From assembly GCA_024229935.1 (NCBI GenBank), contig JAAERX010000156.1, forward strand, positions 1-64,000: a stretch of DNA of 64,000 nucleotides, in the 5' to 3' direction. Below, one piece after another: positions 34,287 to 42,787 of this stretch. Made by a program: the position numbers and the translations under genes. Position 1 is the first letter of the stretch. The number at the start of each line of letters is the position of its first letter. This DNA comes from Gammaproteobacteria bacterium. GTDB taxonomy: Bacteria; Pseudomonadota; Gammaproteobacteria; Steroidobacterales; GCA-2729495. Under the pieces are notes generated by a model. That model did no database searches. It saw nothing but the letters and a program-made list of their open reading frames with translations, and was not told where the DNA came from.

Positions 34287-37037
34287 TCAGGCATCACCCT
34301 GATAACGCTCATACTCTACGGTGCAATCGTGATATGTCTGATTAGGCACAAAGTCCGGCGTCTGATAGCGCAAGTGACCGTAATCACCAACCATTTGCAC
34401 CGGTTTTAATAAGCCATTGGTTGAAATCACCGAACTGAAGTTTTTGCGGCCACGGAACATCATCGGATCCCAGCCATGGTACATGAACATTGTATTTGGC
34501 TGCAGACCTGGACTTACATGGGCCATCGCCACAAAATCGCCAAAATCATTGTAAATACGAATAAGATCACCATCTTCAATGCCGCGTGCGGCTGCATCAT
34601 CAGGATTGATATAGATATCTGGTTCACCACGTTGCAAGCTCAAAAGCAGCGAATCATCACGTGTCCAACTGTGGACACCATGACGAGCATGCCCCATTAT
34701 CATGCGCACTCCAAAGCCCTTATTACTCATCGGCCCTTTGTACACGGGCATTGCTTCACCTTCTGACAAGAACCAGTCCTGATCCAGATAAAACTGCTGG
34801 CGGCCAGTCAGTGTCTTCCAGGGATGTTTATCACGGGTACTCGCAAGCGTCTCATAGTTATATGCCGACTTCGGCCCAAACTGCACATTATCTGAATCAT
34901 CTACACGAATAATGCCTTTCTTGGAAAACTCTTCCCAACTGGTATTGGGGATGCCTACTGAATTCTCCAGCATAAACTCCACCAGTTGAGTAGGTTCTTC
35001 AATCTGACCATTCATCGTGAACTGTTCGTAGGCCGTAGCATAGTCACGCTCAATCGGCTGACCAAACATGTTGTCCTGTATCGGAGCTATGCCGCGTTCT
35101 TTGGCACGCTCAGAAATTTTCTTAATTAGTGCACGCTGAGCCTTCCAATCCGGCAACGCCTCACCAAGTGGGGGAACAGCTTGATCAATAACCTGAACAT
35201 AAGGCGTACGCCCCTCCATGGTCATGTCCTGAATCTCATAGTGATGTGCAATAGGCAACACAATGTCACAAGACAATGCTGTTGAACTCATATCCGGAGT
35301 CATCGCCACCAATAACTCCACTTCCGACATCATGGATTCACGCCATGCCTCACCAGTAGAGCGCCAGCTGGCCGGGTTATGGCCAGCCATAAGCGCCATG
35401 CGCCATGGCTTACGGGAGTAATCTGGCAGCCAGCGTTTCTGAAGCGCCTGCTGATAATGCTTCTCAACATGCTCAGCATATTCCTTACCGTATACACGCT
35501 CATTGTTTTCTTTGCCGCCCGCTTTGGAGTAATCCCAAACTGATAAGGCAGCAATACGTAAGCGTGGACCAAGTCCTGCAAACACATAAGCAAAAATACC
35601 ATCGGCTTTTGATAATTGCGTTGTCTGCACACCGCCACCTTCACGACCGGTATTACCCGTAAGTGCACACATCAACAGCCAGGAGCGCAGTATCAGGTCA
35701 CCGTGCAACCATTTGTTAGCCCGATAACCCGCATAAATCATGCCCGGTCCCTGCTGAGAAAACTTACGGGCAACGTAACGGGTTACATCCGCACTTACCC
35801 CGGTAATATCTGCAACCTTCTCCGGCGTGTAGTTCTCCATTTCCTGTTTGACAAATGCAAATACGGTCGTTACTTCAACAGGCCCTGCAACCGTTTCCAC
35901 AATCCAGGTGCCTTCAACAGCAGGTGTAATTCCCTCTAGCAACAATGACTCTGGTTCTTTTTCAGGTTGTGGTGGGCCAAAAGGATTTACAAAACCGGTT
36001 CCTGGTGCCGCTACAACCTGCTGGCTGGCCTCATCCCAGAAATAGAAACCATCTTCTCTGCCACCTTCCTGCAAATCAGATTCTCGCAGAAATTTCTGAT
36101 TGTCTGCACGCACAAGAAACGGCATATCAGTCTGTTCACGTACATAATCCCAATCAATCAGATCCTCAGCAATCATGGTATGCACCATACCCAATGCCAG
36201 TGCTGCATCTGTTCCAGGCTCAACATTTACCCACTTGGATGAACGTAGCGCAGTCGGGCTAAAATCCGGTGAAATACAAATTATTTCAGTACCGTTATAA
36301 CGAGCCTCCCAGAAGAAATGAGCGTCCGGAATACGTGTAGCCGCAGGATTGCATGCCCAGATAATGCAGGTCCTGGATTTAAATACTGCCGGCATACTAT
36401 CGCCTGGCAGAGGATGGCCAATTGTCATATTGGCGCCAACCGGCAAGTCACCCACGCCGGCAAAAGTTTCAGGAATCACCACACCTGTGATGTTTGCAAA
36501 ACGGAACAGACCGGCAAAGCCGCCCCGCTTAAGAATCATCGCAGTGCCCATCGCATACGTTATGGATTCAGGGCCATCCTCAGTAACAATATCCAAGAAC
36601 TTATCTGCGACTTCTGTTAATGCATCATCCCAACTAATACGTATCCATTTACCTTCACCACGCTCACCCGCACGTTTCATTGGATATAGCACACGTTGCT
36701 TGCCATACATGTATTTGGACTGGCGCAGGCCTTTCTGACAGCCACGTGGGCCAAAATCTGGCGTATCCTCACCCTGATAACCGTATTCGCCCTGCTGCTC
36801 CTCGCGCCAGACGATGCCATTTCGAACATAGATATTAAATGCACAGTGACCTGTGCAATTAAGGCCACGACTGCCTCGTACAACCCGGTCCCAAGTCCAT
36901 TTATTACGCATGATGTCTTCCCAGCGCCGATACTGCTGGGTATGACTGGCTGCGCCAACCGTACCAAATTTCAATGACAAGGCCATTGCGCCCGTGCCGG
37001 AAAGAAAGTTACGCCGGTTCGTGGTGGTCAAGGTCAT
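34287..37037 (-). CDS. Tat-exported molybdopterin oxidoreductase alpha subunit, type II DMSO reductase family
   Basis: Catalytic subunit of 916 residues carrying the Mo-bis-MGD cofactor. Twin-arginine signal NRRNFLSG at 7-14. N-terminal iron-sulfur region GLNCTGHCAFNIYVRNG with Cys61, Cys65 and Cys100 (RGCQKG). Arg57 stands where NarG has its cluster-ligating His, so the FS0 site may be altered; His64 is nearby. Asp197 in GVGDLP matches the Mo-ligating Asp of the type II clade (NarG, EbdA, DdhA, SerA). The block DAHFFWEARYNGTEII ... VNVEPGTDAALALG is close to NarG. The C-terminal MopB-type domain has GHARHGVHSWTRDD. Paired with the beta subunit downstream. Members of this clade reduce nitrate, selenate or chlorate, or hydroxylate hydrocarbons; the reaction here is not determined. 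Confidence 0.93.
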   Translation of the reverse strand: MTLTTTNRRNFLSGTGAMALSLKFGTVGAASHTQQYRRWEDIMRNKWTWDRVVRGSRGLNCTGHCAFNIYVRNGIVWREEQQGEYGYQGEDTPDFGPRGCQKGLRQSKYMYGKQRVLYPMKRAGERGEGKWIRISWDDALTEVADKFLDIVTEDGPESITYAMGTAMILKRGGFAGLFRFANITGVVIPETFAGVGDLPVGANMTIGHPLPGDSMPAVFKSRTCIIWACNPAATRIPDAHFFWEARYNGTEIICISPDFSPTALRSSKWVNVEPGTDAALALGMVHTMIAEDLIDWDYVREQTDMPFLVRADNQKFLRESDLQEGGREDGFYFWDEASQQVVAAPGTGFVNPFGPPQPEKEPESLLLEGITPAVEGTWIVETVAGPVEVTTVFAFVKQEMENYTPEKVADITGVSADVTRYVARKFSQQGPGMIYAGYRANKWLHGDLILRSWLLMCALTGNTGREGGGVQTTQLSKADGIFAYVFAGLGPRLRIAALSVWDYSKAGGKENNERVYGKEYAEHVEKHYQQALQKRWLPDYSRKPWRMALMAGHNPASWRSTGEAWRESMMSEVELLVAMTPDMSSTALSCDIVLPIAHHYEIQDMTMEGRTPYVQVIDQAVPPLGEALPDWKAQRALIKKISERAKERGIAPIQDNMFGQPIERDYATAYEQFTMNGQIEEPTQLVEFMLENSVGIPNTSWEEFSKKGIIRVDDSDNVQFGPKSAYNYETLASTRDKHPWKTLTGRQQFYLDQDWFLSEGEAMPVYKGPMSNKGFGVRMIMGHARHGVHSWTRDDSLLLSLQRGEPDIYINPDDAAARGIEDGDLIRIYNDFGDFVAMAHVSPGLQPNTMFMYHGWDPMMFRGRKNFSSVISTNGLLKPVQMVGDYGHLRYQTPDFVPNQTYHDCTVEYERYQGDA

Positions 37038-37133
37038 CTACTTATACTCCACAGATATACAACCTGCTGCCAATAAAATAATTCCGGACACAAAAATTAC
37101 ACCATTCACCTTGCAAGAGTAAGTATTATTACC

Positions 37134-38207
37134 CTAAAGCAAACCCGCTTTAGTCAGGCGCTCAAGTAAATCATCTTGACGGTTTCTAAACCAGTCCCGG
37201 TCAGGATGTGGCTGCACCTGACCATCTTTCAGTAGCGCATTACCAGTATGCAGCGGGTATTTGGAGTACATCATTGCGTACACATCCGTAAGCTGCCGGG
37301 AAAAATGATTGAACATACCACCCTGACGACGCCGTGCCCGTAGATAGTCTATATCGATGATGGCATGCGCCAGCATGCTCTCACCACCCGAAGCTGCCTC
37401 AGCCATCGTTTCACCTTTGTAATCAACCACGCATGAGTGCGCACTACAGGTATATGCTGGTATTGGCGTATTCTCTATAGAGGCCGTATTGGAGGCTACT
37501 ATATATATGTGGTTTTCCATTGCCCGAGCCTTACGCGCAACCTGACGATCTGTCATTTTAGGGCTGCCTGGTTCACTGGTTGGCTGGAGCAGCACTTCCG
37601 TACCCCGCAGACACATAGCTCGTACCAACTCAGGCCACATGATTTCTTCTGATGCGATACAACCCAACCGACCAATTTCAGTATCCGCAACTGGGAACAG
37701 CCCCTCAATACCATAGATATCCAGATACTTATCGAGCACATCATGCGGTGTCATCTCAAATGCCGATGTCAGCCGACGATAGCGCAGGATCACATCACCA
37801 TTGGGCCCAATAATGAAACAGGTTTGAAAATAGAGCTCAGGGAAATTTGGATCAATTTCATACACATTGCCTGAGAGGAAAATATTATTGTCCTGAGCCA
37901 GCTTGCCAAGGAACTCATATTCAGGTCCGTCATAATGGATACATGCTTTTTCATGCCAATCTTCATGTGACTCACCAAGCATAAAACCGCTCAGGAAATA
38001 TTCAGGCAAGCACACCAGGCGCACCTTACTGCCCTGATAAAAATCAACAAAGCCTACGTTGGCCGTCACATACGAACGAATCTTCTCCAATGTGCCCATC
38101 CGTACTTTGAAGGCCGACTCTTTATCCGGACACGCATTAACCGCATTACACGAAACCTGCATTCCGCCTGCTGTATAGAGTGGAATATTACGGTTACTAT
38201 CTGACAT
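37134..38207 (-). CDS. Nitrilase-superfamily protein with altered catalytic triad
   Basis: Carbon-nitrogen hydrolase fold, 357 residues. The Glu of the triad is kept in LPEYF (Glu69). The usual catalytic Lys in YRK is Arg145 (RYRRL), and the nucleophile Cys, normally seven residues before the PE of the motif (C-x5-PE in AmiE), is Ser186 (ASEEIMWPELVR). Cys183 is three residues earlier and might not reach the active site. The rest of the fold (YIVASNTAS, HSCVVDYKGETMAEA) is well preserved, so it is unlikely to be a decaying pseudogene. It may bind a ligand, catalyse a different reaction or be structural. AGAGGAACAGC precedes the ATG. Upstream of the molybdoenzyme genes on the same strand with a 96-base gap. 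Confidence 0.85.
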   Translation of the reverse strand: MSDSNRNIPLYTAGGMQVSCNAVNACPDKESAFKVRMGTLEKIRSYVTANVGFVDFYQGSKVRLVCLPEYFLSGFMLGESHEDWHEKACIHYDGPEYEFLGKLAQDNNIFLSGNVYEIDPNFPELYFQTCFIIGPNGDVILRYRRLTSAFEMTPHDVLDKYLDIYGIEGLFPVADTEIGRLGCIASEEIMWPELVRAMCLRGTEVLLQPTSEPGSPKMTDRQVARKARAMENHIYIVASNTASIENTPIPAYTCSAHSCVVDYKGETMAEAASGGESMLAHAIIDIDYLRARRRQGGMFNHFSRQLTDVYAMMYSKYPLHTGNALLKDGQVQPHPDRDWFRNRQDDLLERLTKAGLL

Positions 38208-38428
38208 GCTGTTCCTCTATTAGTCGTTATTCTGATTGTGAGAGGGTGATGTTTACAGTGAATTACTCCCTGTATTCTCCCCAGACCTTATTTTGCTTTA
38301 CTCTGGCTCTGCATGGGTACTTAACAGCAGACCCAAAGACATCGTGTCCGTTTACTGGACAACAATACCCATTCTTAGAACATAAGCTTCTATAATCAAC
38401 ACCAGTAATTATTCAAATCAATTATGAA
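38208..38428. promoter_or_regulatory. Divergent upstream region of the nitrilase-like and biotin genes
   Basis: 221 bases containing the leaders of both divergent transcripts. No BirA- or BioR-type operator palindrome was recognised. The stretch before bioF is AT-rich (AACACCAGTAATTATTCAAA), as expected for a promoter, but -35/-10 boxes cannot be set with confidence. Confidence 0.35.
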
Positions 38429-39595
38429 ATGAGCAAATTCAGTGATCGTTCAAAATGGCTGGAAGAACGGAGAAATGCCGGTCTCTACCGCCAACGCCGT
38501 ATTGTGAACTCTGCACAAAGCCGTGAAATGTTCATAGATGGCCATAAGTTATTGAATTTTTGTAGTAATGATTACCTTGGGCTGGCAAATGACAAAAGAG
38601 TAATAAAAGCATTTCAGCAAGCAGCAGAAATCTGGGGTGTGGGTAGTGGCGCCTCACATCTGGTTAGCGGTCATACAAAAGCACATGAAGAACTTGAAGA
38701 AGCGCTAGCTGAATTTACCGGCAGACCTCGCTGCCTGCTGTTCTCAAGTGGGTATGCCGCCAATATGGGTGCTATCCAAGGGCTGTTGAGTAGCGCTGAT
38801 CATATATTTGAAGACCGGCTGAATCATGCATCCTTACTGGATGGTGGACGCATCAGTCGTGCTCGCTTAAAACGCTATATGCACCGGGATGCCCACGATC
38901 TGGATAATAAACTCAGTAAAGTTTCCGATTCCAAGGCCAGAAAACTGGTTGTTACTGATGGCACCTTCAGTATGGATGGAACTGTCTGCGATGTGGATGC
39001 AATAGCTGAGATTACACATAAACATAACGCCTGGATGATGCTGGATGAAGCACACAGCCTGGGTGTCATTGGCAAACAGGGATGCGGACTAGCAGACCCG
39101 GACAATTATTCAGTTAATGATGTGCAAATATTGATTGGAACACTGGGCAAAGCATTGGGTACTCAGGGAGGCTTTGTCACTGGCAGTGAGGAACTTATAG
39201 AGACCCTGATTCAACAGGCACGCACTTATATATATAGCACTGCTATTCCCTCTGCAATTGCTGTTGCAACTCTCACCAGCCTGCAGATTGCCAGAGAAGA
39301 AGAATGGCGACGGGAACGTTTGCGTGAACTTGTACAAAAATTTCGTATAGGTGCTACACAATTAGGACTGAAGCTACTGGACTCCAAAGCACCTATTCAA
39401 CCCATAATACTTGGTGATGCACATACAGCAGTTAAACTTAGCAACGCTCTTGAGGATCTTGGCATATTAATCACTGCAATAAGGCCACCTACTGTTCCGG
39501 CCAACACCTCACGACTACGAATTACATTTACAGCAGAGCATACAGATGATGACCTGAAGCAGTTACTCTCAGCACTGGAACAAACAGCTGCATAA
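38429..39595 (+). CDS. bioF: 8-amino-7-oxononanoate synthase
   Basis: PLP-dependent alpha-oxoamine synthase that condenses pimeloyl-ACP/CoA with L-alanine in biotin synthesis. 388 residues. Signatures: FCSNDYLGLAND, GSGASHLVSGH, LMLDEAHSLGVIG-type Asp/His pair (MMLDEAHSLGVIGKQG), and GTLGKALGTQGGFV with the PLP-binding Lys. First of three biotin genes in tandem. An ATG 5 bases upstream is out of frame, so 38429 is the start. Confidence 0.95.
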   Translation: MSKFSDRSKWLEERRNAGLYRQRRIVNSAQSREMFIDGHKLLNFCSNDYLGLANDKRVIKAFQQAAEIWGVGSGASHLVSGHTKAHEELEEALAEFTGRPRCLLFSSGYAANMGAIQGLLSSADHIFEDRLNHASLLDGGRISRARLKRYMHRDAHDLDNKLSKVSDSKARKLVVTDGTFSMDGTVCDVDAIAEITHKHNAWMMLDEAHSLGVIGKQGCGLADPDNYSVNDVQILIGTLGKALGTQGGFVTGSEELIETLIQQARTYIYSTAIPSAIAVATLTSLQIAREEEWRRERLRELVQKFRIGATQLGLKLLDSKAPIQPIILGDAHTAVKLSNALEDLGILITAIRPPTVPANTSRLRITFTAEHTDDDLKQLLSALEQTAA

Positions 39596-39605
39596 ACAAT
39601 ACTTT

Positions 39606-40280
39606 ATGAACAATACATTTTTTATAACAGGTACCGATACAAATGTTGGGAAAACCCATGTTGCAACCTTGCTGTTGGAAATTGCACATGCACGTGGTCT
39701 TTCCACTCTCGGACTAAAGCCTGTCTCTGCAGGCTGTATAGAACATGATGGTCAACTCGTTAATCAGGATGCCTGGGATTTATTAGAGCGTTCAAGTATT
39801 AAGCCTGACTATGCCGAGGTAAATCCTGTCGCACTTTCTGAAGCTATGGCACCCCATATAGCAGCAGAGCAGGAAGGGAAATTGCTCAATGCAGGGGAAC
39901 TCGCTGCACATTGTCGCCAAATGAGCAAACAGGCAGAATTTGTGGTTATTGAAGGTGCGGGAGGCTGGCAGGTACCAATAAATACTACAGAGACTATGGC
40001 AGATATAGCTGTCAGTATAGGTTGTCCCGTTGTGCTAATTGTTGGTATACGACTGGGCTGTCTTAATCATGCCCTACTAAGTGCTGAAGCCATTCAGAAT
40101 TCCGGGCTACGCTTAGCCGGCTGGGTTGCCAACCTGATTGATAACGACATGGCAGTTGCTTCTGAAAATATTACAGCACTGGAACAACGACTACATGCAC
40201 CATGTATAGGTACCCTGCCTCTGGGTCATGATACACACAAGTATATAGACCTTGATTTACTACTTTCCAGACCATCATGA
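39606..40280 (+). CDS. bioD: ATP-dependent dethiobiotin synthetase
   Basis: Closes the ureido ring of dethiobiotin from 7,8-diaminopelargonate, CO2 and ATP. 224 residues. P-loop GTDTNVGKTHVA at the N-terminus, LKPVSAGC with the catalytic Lys, VIEGAGGWQVPI for Mg/ATP, and VVLIVGIRLGCLNHALL. The gene lies 10 bases after bioF and overlaps bioA by 4 bases (ATGA), so the three are one operon. Confidence 0.95.
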   Translation: MNNTFFITGTDTNVGKTHVATLLLEIAHARGLSTLGLKPVSAGCIEHDGQLVNQDAWDLLERSSIKPDYAEVNPVALSEAMAPHIAAEQEGKLLNAGELAAHCRQMSKQAEFVVIEGAGGWQVPINTTETMADIAVSIGCPVVLIVGIRLGCLNHALLSAEAIQNSGLRLAGWVANLIDNDMAVASENITALEQRLHAPCIGTLPLGHDTHKYIDLDLLLSRPS

Positions 40281-41533
40281 CTAATTTTGACCGCACACAT
40301 ATCTGGCACCCCTATACATCGATAACCAACCCACTGCCAACCTATCCGGTTAAATCAGCCTCAGGTTCACGTTTAACACTAGAAGATGGCACAGAACTGA
40401 TTGATGGCATGTCATCCTGGTGGTGTGCAATTCATGGCTACAATCACCCGGTCCTAAATGCTGCCGCAGAAACCCAGCTTGGGAAAATGTCACACGTAAT
40501 GTTTGGCGGCTTAACGCATGAGCCAGCCATCAGGCTTGCCCGGCAACTGGTTGAGCTTACCCCTGACCCACTGCAGTACATCTTTTTTAGTGACTCAGGC
40601 TCAGTCAGTGTTGACGTTGCACTTAAAATGGCACTGCAGTTCTGGCACAACCAGGGCAGGCCTGAGAAGCATCGTATGCTCACCGTATACGGCGGTTATC
40701 ATGGGGATACATTCGGGGCGATGTCTGTATGTGACCCCATAACAGGCATGCATAAACTATTTAGTGGTGCTGTTAATAAGCACCTCTTTGCCCCACGACC
40801 AGAACCACAGTTTGGCAGTACACTAACTGCAACAGATCTTGAGCCAATCCAACAGCTACTGGAAACTCATAACAACGAAATTGCCGCCATGATTCTTGAG
40901 CCCATCGTGCAAGGTGCCGGCGGTATGTGGTTTTACTCAGCTGAATATCTAAATGCAGTAGCCCAGTTGTGCAAAAAATACGATGTGCTATTAATACTGG
41001 ATGAAATAGCAACCGGTTTTGGTCGTACCGGAAAATTATTTGCCAGTGAGCATGCCGGTATCACCCCTGACATTATGTGCCTGGGAAAAGCCCTAACCGG
41101 CGGTTATATGAGCCTTGCTGCCACACTATGCAATGAGCGGGTTCGTGATGGAATATCTGCAAATGACGGTATACTCATGCATGGGCCAACATTTATGGCT
41201 AATCCTCTGGCATGCAATATCGCATCAGCCAGCATAGATTTGCTGCTGAAATCTGACTGGCAGCAAAAAGTGGCAACCATAGAACAGCAACTTACCCATG
41301 AACTGGGTAAATACTGCAGCCATGATGCAGTTGCTGATATACGCGTACTTGGGGCTATTGGCGTAGTTGAATTACACAAACAAATAGACATAGCTGAAGC
41401 CCAAAAAGCCTTTGTTGCCGCAGGTGTTTGGATAAGGCCATTTGGAAAACTTGCCTATCTAATGCCACCTTATACGATCAATACAACAGATTTAAGCAAA
41501 TTAACCTCTGCTATAGGACTGATTCTGGAGTAA
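40277..41533 (+). CDS. bioA: Adenosylmethionine-8-amino-7-oxononanoate aminotransferase
   Basis: Class III PLP aminotransferase using S-adenosylmethionine as amino donor to form 7,8-diaminopelargonate. 418 residues. DGMSSWWCAIHGYNHP is the BioA-specific substrate region. PLP motifs are LILDEIATGFGRTG and CLGKALTGGYMSLAAT, with the Schiff-base Lys. Third gene of the bioFDA set; bioB, bioC and bioH are not in the window. Confidence 0.95.
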   Translation: MTNFDRTHIWHPYTSITNPLPTYPVKSASGSRLTLEDGTELIDGMSSWWCAIHGYNHPVLNAAAETQLGKMSHVMFGGLTHEPAIRLARQLVELTPDPLQYIFFSDSGSVSVDVALKMALQFWHNQGRPEKHRMLTVYGGYHGDTFGAMSVCDPITGMHKLFSGAVNKHLFAPRPEPQFGSTLTATDLEPIQQLLETHNNEIAAMILEPIVQGAGGMWFYSAEYLNAVAQLCKKYDVLLILDEIATGFGRTGKLFASEHAGITPDIMCLGKALTGGYMSLAATLCNERVRDGISANDGILMHGPTFMANPLACNIASASIDLLLKSDWQQKVATIEQQLTHELGKYCSHDAVADIRVLGAIGVVELHKQIDIAEAQKAFVAAGVWIRPFGKLAYLMPPYTINTTDLSKLTSAIGLILE

Positions 41534-41633
41534 AACCAGTATATTTCACCAATTAAAGCCACAGGTCCTTTACAAGCCTAGGGCAGCATCAATAAAGTGC
41601 ATGCATGGAACACAAGATCGATTGAGATGCCAC

Positions 41634-42578
41634 ATGACTCAGCTCAACCTACCTGAAAACATCAGTATTGCAGTGCTAGTCCCTTGTTATAACGAGGAGG
41701 CAGCCATTGCTAATGTAGTGCATGACTTTCAGACGGCCCTACCCACTGCCACCATTTATGTCTATGACAATAACTCAACAGATAAAACAGTTGAGGTAGC
41801 CAAAAAAGCGGGTGCAGTTGTTCACACTGAAATACTTCAGGGCAAGGGTAATGTTGTAAGACGTATGTTTGCTGATATAGAAGCCGATATCTTTGTAATG
41901 ATCGATGGTGACAACACCTACGATGCGGCCATTGCGCCAATAATGGTTCAAAAGCTATTTGATGAAAATCTTGATCTGCTTAACGGAAAGCGAATTCATG
42001 AAGATACTGAGGCCTATCGCCCTGGACATCAATTTGGTAACACACTACTTACAACTCTAGTTGCAATGATCTTTGGCAAACGTTTTGAGGATATGTTATC
42101 CGGATATAAAATATTCTCCCGTCGGTTTACAAAATCATTTCCAAGTCTGTCAAGTGGCTTTGAGATTGAAACGGAACTTACCGTCCATGCCTTAGAGCTC
42201 AGAATGCCTGTTGATGAAATAGAAACTTGCTATGGCGCACGGCCTGAAGGCTCTGAAAGCAAGCTTAGTACTTTTGCAGATGGCTTTAAGATTTTAAAGA
42301 TGATTGGCATCTTAATTAAAGAAGAGAGACCCCTGCAACTTTTCTCAATTCTATTCGGGCTATTTAGCTTATTAGCTATAGTAATCAGTATTCCAATTAT
42401 TAGCACTTACATTGATACCGGTTTAGTGCCCAGACTACCCACTGCCATCTTGGCAATGGGCATGATGTTGCTTGGATTTTTGTGCCTGGCATGTGGGCTT
42501 ATTCTCGATACCGTGACACGCGGCAGACAGGAATTTAAACGACTGCAATACCTCAACGTGAATCGCCCACAACACTAA
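41634..42578 (+). CDS. Glycosyltransferase family 2 with two C-terminal membrane helices (GtrB/DPM-like)
   Basis: Transfers a sugar from a nucleotide donor to undecaprenyl phosphate on the cytoplasmic face, in the pattern of GtrB and dolichol-phosphate mannosyltransferases. The catalytic domain has VLVPCYNEEAAI, YDNNSTDKT and MIDGDNTYD (DxD-like). The C-terminus has two hydrophobic helices (LFSLLAIVISIPII and AILAMGMMLLGFLCLACGLIL). The open frame begins at 41601, but the ATG at 41634 with GAG about 10 bases upstream gives the canonical start. Near a GtrA-like gene and a polytopic glycosyltransferase, supporting a three-part surface-glycan system. Confidence 0.88.
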   Translation: MTQLNLPENISIAVLVPCYNEEAAIANVVHDFQTALPTATIYVYDNNSTDKTVEVAKKAGAVVHTEILQGKGNVVRRMFADIEADIFVMIDGDNTYDAAIAPIMVQKLFDENLDLLNGKRIHEDTEAYRPGHQFGNTLLTTLVAMIFGKRFEDMLSGYKIFSRRFTKSFPSLSSGFEIETELTVHALELRMPVDEIETCYGARPEGSESKLSTFADGFKILKMIGILIKEERPLQLFSILFGLFSLLAIVISIPIISTYIDTGLVPRLPTAILAMGMMLLGFLCLACGLILDTVTRGRQEFKRLQYLNVNRPQH

Positions 42579-42787
42579 TTAGCTTCATGTCACCCCGGGC
42601 CCTTTACCAACACAGTGATAGGCGCCCCATAAGCCCCCCGCTAAGGAACTATTAACAGGTTCTGATGTAAAGACTGCTGTAACCTAGGTTTATTCTCCAT
42701 TGGCAGTACCGGAACTAGCATCGGATTAACCGGCGGTGCTATAGCACTCGGCAATATAACCAGCTCGAGCATAATAGCTTCTTCTGC

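Noticed and set aside
42640-42787. In-frame extension of about 48 codons after the TAG stop of the large membrane protein at 42788
   Set aside because: The extension has no recognisable domain and a low-complexity, proline-rich composition. Read-through or a recent nonsense change cannot be supported without homologs.
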